DNA of 59,411 bases from JBAYSY01 sp041675885 (GTDB lineage Bacteria; Pseudomonadota; Alphaproteobacteria; Rhodobacterales; Rhodobacteraceae), in assembly GCA_041675885.1 (NCBI GenBank), contig JBAYSY010000012.1:1-59411 (forward strand), given 5' to 3'. The notes under the pieces are model-generated. The model saw only the letters and a list, made by a program, of their open reading frames with translations, had not been told where the DNA came from and did no database searches. Below, piece by piece: positions 55,201 through 59,411 of the stretch. Each line of letters begins with the position of its first letter. Position 1 is the stretch's first letter. The position numbers were made by a program, and so were the translations under genes.

Positions 55201-55349
55201 GCGCCCAGAACGCCATCGGCATCAGCGTCCTTGGCGGCATGATCGCCGCAACCGTCCTTGGCGTGTTTTTCGTGCCGATCTTCTTCTACATGGTCGCCAG
55301 GCTGGCCGGAATGAAGGCGCGCCCTGCGCCGGAACCCGACCAGCCGTAA
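52197..55349 (+). CDS. RND multidrug efflux transporter, HAE-1 family
   Basis: 1050 residues, full length. TM1 then a large periplasmic domain, the TM4 proton-relay pair in G-L-L-V-D-D-A-I-V-V-V-E-N, a second periplasmic domain and TM7-12. Closest by pattern to AcrB/MexB/BpeF pumps. No outer-membrane TolC gene or TetR regulator is adjacent, so these lie elsewhere. Translationally coupled to the adaptor. Confidence 0.95.
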   Translation: MNAVTAPRRSLASFFIGRPIFAIVLAIATMLAGVMAILILPISQYPDIAPTTIRVTASYPGATAEAVENSVTREIEAAMTGLDDLLYMEASSSTGRATVTLTFDNAADPDLVQVDVQNKVSPIVSRLPESVQREGVRVSRSASDIMMIGNIVSTDGRYSTFELSDIMSTRIEENIERVEGVGGLQVFGSGYAMRVWLDPLALAQFQLTPADVITAIQVQNVQVTAGSIGASPMVPGQQLRANITAQSQLQTKEEFGAIILKFDESGSTVRLRDIARIELGLETYGRSSTFNGLPAAGFGVQLASGANALEAADAVHAEFGRLANTLPPGVEIAYSYETTPFVRLSIENVVITLIEAMVLVFVILFLFLQNFRATLIPMIAVPVVLLGTFGVLALLGYSINMLTMFAMVLAIGLLVDDAIVVVENVERIMTDEGLSAREATEKSMGEITGALIGIGLVLSAVFVPMAFFAGSVGVIYRQFSITIATAMILSVLVAIILTPALCATMLRPAAHDKGESRWFGWFNRGFDRMLGGYVGLVGHFLLRPVRVLVFFAAFVGSAYLLYTQLAESFLPAEDQGVLQTQISLPAGANAARTQAVIDLVEDYYLTHEADAVQSVFMNLGFSFGSSGENSASGFVRLKDFSERTDPHLGAAAVAERARAYFRQIRDADIFVLSPPTIRGLGQSDGFSMYLEDSGNQGRTALTEASNRLAGVAGQSPDIANLRGNTRTLESELRVVIDQEKAGALGVSLQAANALLRTGFAGTYVNDFILNDEIRPVHVQADARYRMQPDDIGRWYARNSQGEMVPFSAFSTTRWEQGSPSLNRFNGTAAVSMQGTTAAGASSGDVMDRMEQLVADLPGAYAVSWTGLSYQERLAGAQAVLLYAVSILVVFLCLAALYESWSVPLSVILAVPVGIFGTVLAAWLFGLDNDVYFKVAMLTTMGLAAKNAILIVEFARSLHERGRTLTDAILEAARLRLRPIIMTSLAFSLGVLPLAISSGAGSGAQNAIGISVLGGMIAATVLGVFFVPIFFYMVARLAGMKARPAPEPDQP

Positions 55350-55352
55350 CCG

Positions 55353-55613
55353 TCAGGCGGGCGCGCGGGTGATCGCCACCTGCCAGATGTCGGGACCGTC
55401 GCGCAGGAACTCGGCTGTGAACCGGGCTGGCCAGCTTTCCTCGATCCGCCGCAGAAGCGGGATCGGGGCGTGATCGTTGATCAGCACGAAGGTGGCGCCC
55501 GGCCCGAGCGCGTCGAGCGCGGCAAAGACGGTCGCGTGGCGCTGGGGCGGGATCATCGGGCGAAGATCGACGACGACGGGCTCCGGGGTGTCGGTGGGGG
55601 CGGTGGCGGACAT
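55353..55613 (-). CDS. DUF2249 family small protein
   Basis: 86 residues, DUF2249 domain: D-L-R-P-M-I-P-P-Q-R-H at the front, F-V-L-I-N-D-H-A-P-I-P-L in the middle. The family is often next to NO or denitrification genes and NsrR. It is divergent from the NsrR-like gene across a long palindrome. Convergent with the RND gene. Confidence 0.87.
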   Translation of the reverse strand: MSATAPTDTPEPVVVDLRPMIPPQRHATVFAALDALGPGATFVLINDHAPIPLLRRIEESWPARFTAEFLRDGPDIWQVAITRAPA

Positions 55614-55655
55614 GGGGCTTTCCTTTCAGCCGGATGACGCGCAGCTTCCGCGCAT

Positions 55656-55680
55656 AAAGAAACATTGTCAATATTTCTTT
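55656..55680. promoter_or_regulatory. 25-bp operator palindrome between DUF2249 and nsrR
   Basis: Arms AAAGAAACATTG (55656-55667) and CAATATTTCTTT (55669-55680) flank one T; 11 of 12 positions are complementary. It lies 43 bases from the DUF2249 start and 52 from the regulator start, placed to control both. A-T richness contrasts with the surroundings. Confidence 0.75.
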
Positions 55681-55731
55681 TGATGGTTATGTTGCCCGGC
55701 AGGACGGTTCGGCGCGGATCGGGGAACGAAG

Positions 55732-56181
55732 ATGCGGCTGACGATGATGTCGGATTATGCGTTGCGTGTGCTGCTTTATGCCGCCGCGCATCCCGACCGG
55801 CTGGTGACGATCGACGAGACGCAGGAGGTTTACGGGATCTCGCGTGGCCACCTGATGAAGATCGTCGGCGCTCTTGCCGGTGCGGGTTTCCTGCGTTCGC
55901 GGCGCGGCCGGACGGGCGGGTTCACCCTTGGCATGCCGCCCGGGAGGATCCGCCTTGGCGATGTCCTGCGCCTGACCGAGCCGGATTTCGACATGGTGGA
56001 ATGTTTCGCCCCCGGCAACGCCTGTGCCATCACCCCGGCCTGCCGGCTTCCGGGTATCATCGACAAGGCGCTTGGCGCCTTCATGGCGGTCATGGACCAA
56101 CACACGCTGGCCGACCTGATCCTCCGGCCGCAGGATTTCGCTGTGACAGCCGCAGCAGGGAATGAAAGGGCGTCGCTATGA
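55732..56181 (+). CDS. nsrR: NsrR-like Rrf2 family repressor
   Basis: 149 residues. Winged helix (1-68: M-S-D-Y-A-L-R-V-L-L-Y, S-R-G-H-L-M-K-I-V) and C-terminal Cys91, Cys98 and Cys104; A-I-T-P-A-C-R-L matches E. coli NsrR H-I-T-P-A-C-R-L. A [2Fe-2S] or [4Fe-4S] cluster that reacts with nitric oxide is expected. Its stop overlaps the next gene by ATGA. Confidence 0.88.
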   Translation: MRLTMMSDYALRVLLYAAAHPDRLVTIDETQEVYGISRGHLMKIVGALAGAGFLRSRRGRTGGFTLGMPPGRIRLGDVLRLTEPDFDMVECFAPGNACAITPACRLPGIIDKALGAFMAVMDQHTLADLILRPQDFAVTAAAGNERASL

Positions 56182-57341
56182 GCACCAATGCAACCGGACC
56201 GCGCCGCATGATCGCTGTCAGCAGCGGCAAGGGCGGTGTGGGCAAGTCCACCGTCACCGTCAACCTCGGCGTCGCCATGGCGCGCGCGGGGTTGCGGGTC
56301 GGCATCGTCGATGCCGATATCTACGGGCCGTCCATTCCCGGCATGCTGGGCATTCCCGGCAACGCGCCTCCGGCGATGGGGCCGGACGGGCGGGTGATTC
56401 CGGCCGAAGGGCATGGGGTCAGGGTCATCTCGATGGCGATGTTGACCGATGACGACCAGCCGTCGATCCTGCGCGGCCCGATGGTCGCGAAATACCTGCG
56501 CATGTTCGTCGGACAGGTCGCCTGGGGCGATCTGGATATGCTGCTGCTGGACCTGCCGCCGGGCACGGGGGATATCCAGCTGACGCTGGCGCAGTCGTTC
56601 CCGCTGGATGGCGCCGTGGTCGTCAGCACGCCGCAGGATGTCAGCCTGAAGATCGCGCGGCGGGGCCTGCGGATGATGGAGCAGGTCAAGGTGCCGATCG
56701 TCGGCGTGGTCGAGAACATGAGCGGCTTCACCTGCCCCTCCTGCGGCGAGGTCACCCATATCTTCCATCAGGGCGGTGGCGAGGCGATCGCGGCCGATCT
56801 GGGGGTGCCGTTCCTCGGCAGGGTGCCGCTCGATCCGGCGGTGGTCGATTCCGGCGATGACGGTGTGCCGCTGGTGATCTCGCATCCCGACAGCCCCGCC
56901 GCGCTGGCCTATACGCGGATCGCCGCGGCGCTGGCAGAGGGGCAGGGCGGCACCGGCGGCGTGGCGTTGCCCTTCGACTGGGACGTGGCGACCGGCACCG
57001 GCAGGCCCGCGCCGGTCCCGCCCGGCGGCGGCACGCAGGATCTGCCCTCGGCGCTGGATTTCGACGCGGAGGGGCTGCATGTGCTCTGGGCGGACGGCGA
57101 CCGGCGGGTGATCCCGGCGCGCGACCTGCGGATTGCCTGCCCCTGCGCCGCCTGCCGGGACGAGATGACCGGCAAGCCCCTTCTGGACCCGGCGTCGGTG
57201 CCGCTGAACGTGACCCCGGCACGGATCTGGAGTGTCGGCAACTACGCCCTTGGTATAACCTTCAGCGATGGCCACGGCAGCGGGATCTACAGCTTCCGCG
57301 CGCTGCGGCAGATGGAGGGGAGCGAACTCGAAGATGTCTGA
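56178..57341 (+). CDS. Mrp/ApbC-type Fe-S carrier ATPase with C-terminal DUF971 domain
   Basis: 387 residues. Deviant Walker A G-K-G-G-V-G-K-S-T (17-25), L-D-L-P-P-G-T-G-D and a C-P-S-C pair (Cys186, Cys189) that bridges a cluster between subunits. A Pro/Gly linker (about 270-290) leads to a DUF971 domain (about 290-385) with A-C-P-C-A-A-C, three further cysteines. DUF971 also occurs in GBBH-type enzymes. It likely transfers Fe-S clusters; the DUF971 cysteines may add a binding site. Coupled to nsrR and the next gene. Confidence 0.9.
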   Translation: MSTNATGPRRMIAVSSGKGGVGKSTVTVNLGVAMARAGLRVGIVDADIYGPSIPGMLGIPGNAPPAMGPDGRVIPAEGHGVRVISMAMLTDDDQPSILRGPMVAKYLRMFVGQVAWGDLDMLLLDLPPGTGDIQLTLAQSFPLDGAVVVSTPQDVSLKIARRGLRMMEQVKVPIVGVVENMSGFTCPSCGEVTHIFHQGGGEAIAADLGVPFLGRVPLDPAVVDSGDDGVPLVISHPDSPAALAYTRIAAALAEGQGGTGGVALPFDWDVATGTGRPAPVPPGGGTQDLPSALDFDAEGLHVLWADGDRRVIPARDLRIACPCAACRDEMTGKPLLDPASVPLNVTPARIWSVGNYALGITFSDGHGSGIYSFRALRQMEGSELEDV

Positions 57342-58365
57342 CCAGTCCTTGCCGCTGCGGATCCGGGTCCAGCCCTCGGCGCACGATCCCGACACGCTGC
57401 GCTTCCTGCTCGACAATCCGGTCCAGCCCGGTGCGGGCGCCGTGACCTTCGACGGACCGGACGGGGATGCGCCGCTGGCGCGCAACCTCTTCGCCATTGC
57501 CGGTGTCCGCCGGGTCGCGGTGGACGGTGCCTCGATCGACGTGAGGAAGACCGCCGGGGCGCGGTGGGACAACATGAAGTTCTCGATCGCCGCCGCGATC
57601 CGCGCCGCCCTCGACAGCACCGGCCAGCCGCTGGGCGAGGCCCCGCAGGAGACCGGCGGCGGGGATGACGAACGGATGCTGGAGACCGTGAACGGCCTGC
57701 TCGACAGCCGCATCAACCCGTCGATTGCCAAACATGGCGGCCGCATCGGTGCCGAAGGCGTGACGGATGGCACGCTTTACATTCGCATGTCGGGCGGTTG
57801 CCAGGGCTGCGCCGCATCGCAACTGACCCTGCGCGGCGGGGTCGAGCGGATCCTGCGCGCGGAACTTCCGGAGCTGAAGGGTATCGTCGATGTGACCGAT
57901 CACGACACCGGAACCAATCCCTTCTTCCGGCGCCGCGCGGGTGCGGGGGCGTCGCCACTGGCCGGAGATTCCGGAACCGGGGACGAAGCCGCCCCGTTGC
58001 CCGCCCCGTTGCCCGCCCCGTTGCCCGAGCGCGTGCGCCGCCATCTTGAGGCGCTTCCACCCGCCACCCCCACGGTCAGCTATGGCGCATTGGCGCGGGC
58101 GCTCGGCTACTGGCTCCCCGGTTCGGTGCGCAAGGTGACCCGCGCGCTGGAGGTCACGATGCATGAGGACAGGCAGGCCGGGCGGCCCTTCATCGCGGCC
58201 CGCGCCATCAGCCGCGCCGCTGGCCTGCCGGGCAAGGGGTTCTTCGACCTCGCCCGCGAACTGGCCCGCGGCCCGCGCGAGGGCGAGACCGACCACGGGT
58301 TTCACGCCCGCGAACTTGCGCGGCTGGCGGGCGACGGGACCGGGCGGACGGACCTTGCCGGTTGA
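57334..58365 (+). CDS. Nfu-type Fe-S carrier with an extra C-terminal domain
   Basis: 343 residues in three parts. A Nfu N-terminal domain (about 5-95) with R-V-Q-P-S-A, then a NifU-like domain (about 112-192) carrying the C156-Q-G-C159 cluster motif, then a Pro-rich linker and an unrecognised helical domain (about 231-335). The last part has S-Y-G-A-L-A-R-A-L-G and R-P-F-I-A-A-R-A-I-S-R-A-A-G-L-P-G-K-G-F-F and looks like a winged helix. Overlaps the Mrp gene by eight bases. Unlike canonical NfuA it has no A-type domain. Confidence 0.87.
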   Translation: MSDQSLPLRIRVQPSAHDPDTLRFLLDNPVQPGAGAVTFDGPDGDAPLARNLFAIAGVRRVAVDGASIDVRKTAGARWDNMKFSIAAAIRAALDSTGQPLGEAPQETGGGDDERMLETVNGLLDSRINPSIAKHGGRIGAEGVTDGTLYIRMSGGCQGCAASQLTLRGGVERILRAELPELKGIVDVTDHDTGTNPFFRRRAGAGASPLAGDSGTGDEAAPLPAPLPAPLPERVRRHLEALPPATPTVSYGALARALGYWLPGSVRKVTRALEVTMHEDRQAGRPFIAARAISRAAGLPGKGFFDLARELARGPREGETDHGFHARELARLAGDGTGRTDLAG

Positions 58366-58451
58366 AAGGCACGACTGGCGCAGGCAGCCCGTTCAGGCCA
58401 TATGCGAAGACGGAGCGGCACCACGGACGATCCGCGGGCAATGGCGATGAC

Positions 58452-58464
58452 GCATGTTGCGGGC
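58452..58464 (-). repeat. Inverted copy of the 15-bp array unit
   Basis: GCATGTTGCGGGC is the reverse complement of GCCCGCAACATGC in the array at 58487-58531. With the first direct unit it can form a hairpin between the Nfu and FMN reductase stops. Confidence 0.65.
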
Positions 58465-58486
58465 GCGGAAAAGCGGTCCACCCTTT

Positions 58487-58531
58487 CCCGCAACATGCCC
58501 GCCCGCAACATGCCCGCCCGCAACATGCCCG
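58487..58531 (+). repeat. 15-bp tandem array, three perfect copies
   Basis: CCCGCAACATGCCCG three times without gaps (58487-58501, 58502-58516, 58517-58531). Not coding. Confidence 0.88.
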
Positions 58532-58569
58532 GACGTGTTCCGGCTTGGTATCGAAGCGGCGGAAACGCT

Positions 58570-59121
58570 TCAGCTTCGGGAAAACCGGACGAAACCGGCC
58601 AGAAACTCTGCAAGACGCTCACGCGTGGCGGGGTCGGACAACTCGTCGTGCCCGTCCATCAGGGTATGCGCGCGCGACACCATCAGCCGCCCGTCATACC
58701 AGGGCCGCGCCTTCAGGGTGCGCAGCACCGGCAGCCAGGCGTTCTGCGACAGGATCGTGCCGAAACCGCCCGGCGAGGCCCCGATCACCGCAACGGGCTT
58801 GCCGCCGAAATGCCGGGCGATTTCGTTGCCGGGGCGGGTCATCCAGTCGATGGCATTCTTGAAGGCGCCGGGGATCGAATTGTTGTATTCCGGCGTCACC
58901 AGCAAAAGCCCGTCGGCCGCAAGCAGCTTGCGCTTCAACGCCGCGACGGCGGGCGGGATGCCCTGCGCGTCCTCGTCGTCGCCGTTGTAAAGCGGGATGC
59001 CGTCGATGCCGTTCGCATCGAGCGTGGCCCCGTCCGGCATGAGACCGGCCGCCGCACGCAGGAGCGCGGTGTTGTAGGACGCCTTCCGAAGGCTGCCCGA
59101 AATGCCGAGAATGGTTGTCAT
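58570..59121 (-). CDS. NADPH-dependent FMN reductase
   Basis: 183 residues, flavodoxin-like. I-S-G-S-L-R-K-A-S-Y-N-T near the front binds FMN phosphate; T-P-E-Y-N-N-S-I-P-G-A-F-K-N-A-I-D-W is the family core. ChrR/azoreductase-like activity is likely. A GGAAAC site precedes ATG at 59121; 15 further codons are open upstream. Confidence 0.9.
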   Translation of the reverse strand: MTTILGISGSLRKASYNTALLRAAAGLMPDGATLDANGIDGIPLYNGDDEDAQGIPPAVAALKRKLLAADGLLLVTPEYNNSIPGAFKNAIDWMTRPGNEIARHFGGKPVAVIGASPGGFGTILSQNAWLPVLRTLKARPWYDGRLMVSRAHTLMDGHDELSDPATRERLAEFLAGFVRFSRS

Positions 59122-59206
59122 GGGGTTTCCTTGCTGTTGCATCGCCCGTGGATCGACCATGCGCATGAAACACGGTCCGGTTCCATCCTCGACGGCGCGG
59201 CGGTTC

Positions 59207-59232
59207 CGGCCTGCCCTTTTCGGGGCAGGCCG
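59207..59232 (-). terminator. Hairpin downstream of the catalase-like gene
   Basis: CGGCCTGCCC / GGGCAGGCCG, ten perfect pairs with a six-base loop; no T-run on the minus strand. Confidence 0.4.
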
Positions 59233-59270
59233 TTCGGGGGCCGGTTACGGGCCATGCTGCCCTCGGCGTG

Positions 59271-59411
59271 TCAGCCGGTGCTGTCCTTGCGGATCTTTTC
59301 CTCGATCCGGGCGCCGACGCCGGGGTCGATGCTTTTCCAGTAGTCGATGGCGCGGGTCAGCACCGGCTCGCGCACACCGCCCAGCAGGCTGCCCGAGACG
59401 GTCTCGACCAG
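59271..59411 (-). CDS. Probable catalase, C-terminal fragment
   Basis: 46 codons and the stop; the gene continues past the right edge. The sequence ends with a helical segment containing V-S-G-S-L-L-G-G-V, R-A-I-D-Y-W and D-P-G-V-G-A-R-I, resembling the end of haem catalases, where helices close the subunit. The catalytic domain is not in the window, so identity is tentative. Confidence 0.55.
   Translation of the reverse strand: MVETVSGSLLGGVREPVLTRAIDYWKSIDPGVGARIEEKIRKDSTG

Noticed and set aside
58487..58531. CRISPR-like array
   Set aside because: Units are contiguous without spacers, only 15 bp long, and no cas genes are present.

Overview
The window is about 59 kb of GC-rich DNA from an alphaproteobacterium, almost certainly Rhodobacterales (Rhodobacteraceae). 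The evidence is the gene content and wording of the proteins: a two-domain cold-shock protein, glnB-glnA, an Rrf2/FnrL-type regulatory style, a PccR-like short-chain acyl-CoA regulator, the DUF2849/DUF934 sulfite-reductase operon, RTX-Hint and YdcH-like proteins, and an infC with a non-AUG start. It reads as ordinary chromosome. I see no prophage, insertion sequence, CRISPR array or plasmid functions. The genus cannot be fixed from the sequence alone.

Layout. 0-3 kb: end of pdxH, a double cold-shock protein, a DUF192 protein and the NAD(P)HX repair enzyme. 3.2-6.5 kb: glnB-glnA (nitrogen) with a strong terminator, then hisH and hisB on the opposite strand. 6.6-11.1 kb: a fused indolepyruvate ferredoxin oxidoreductase divergent from a LysR gene with a shared palindrome. 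11.1-14 kb: a candidate small RNA and purL. 14-18.7 kb: DUF2235 hydrolase, FNR-box-preceded dihaem cytochrome c peroxidase, a Phd-Doc toxin-antitoxin pair, an ArsC-like protein, dedA-dsbB. 18.9-22.3 kb: tRNA-Leu(CAA), 840 bp of non-coding DNA, an RTX-Hint protein and a PAP2-type membrane enzyme. 22.4-31 kb: riboflavin genes in two blocks (ribE-ribBX-ribH-nusB and nrdR-ribD) enclosing purF, cvpA and radA on the other strand. 31-38.2 kb: ABC-F, MarC, DeoR regulator, an FNR-box-preceded YdcH-like gene, a PccR-like regulator with its likely operator, an Rrf2 regulator and infC. 38.4-44.9 kb: an Ala/Glu-rich membrane protein, ferredoxin-NADP reductase and the assimilatory sulfate/siroheme operon with a divergent Lrp regulator. 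45-49.6 kb: D,D-carboxypeptidase with SPOR domain, HAD phosphatase, an HU-like protein with a basic tail, tRNA-Val(CAC), an EamA permease. 50-59.4 kb: dodecin, DUF302, an RND efflux pump, then a compact DUF2249 / NsrR / Mrp-DUF971 / Nfu-fusion module, an FMN reductase and the end of a probable catalase.

How it fits together. A recurring theme is oxygen, nitric-oxide and iron-sulfur control: three FNR-type boxes, two cysteine-bearing Rrf2 regulators each with a palindrome at its own promoter, a peroxidase, a probable catalase and two iron-sulfur carrier proteins. The best candidate for something not well described is the NsrR-Mrp-Nfu block at 55.3-58.4 kb, where an NO-sensor-type regulator is translationally coupled to two unusual multi-domain Fe-S carriers. 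The second is an unannotated 79-nt small RNA with promoter, two hairpins and a perfect terminator upstream of purL. Several families of intergenic repeats recur across the window.
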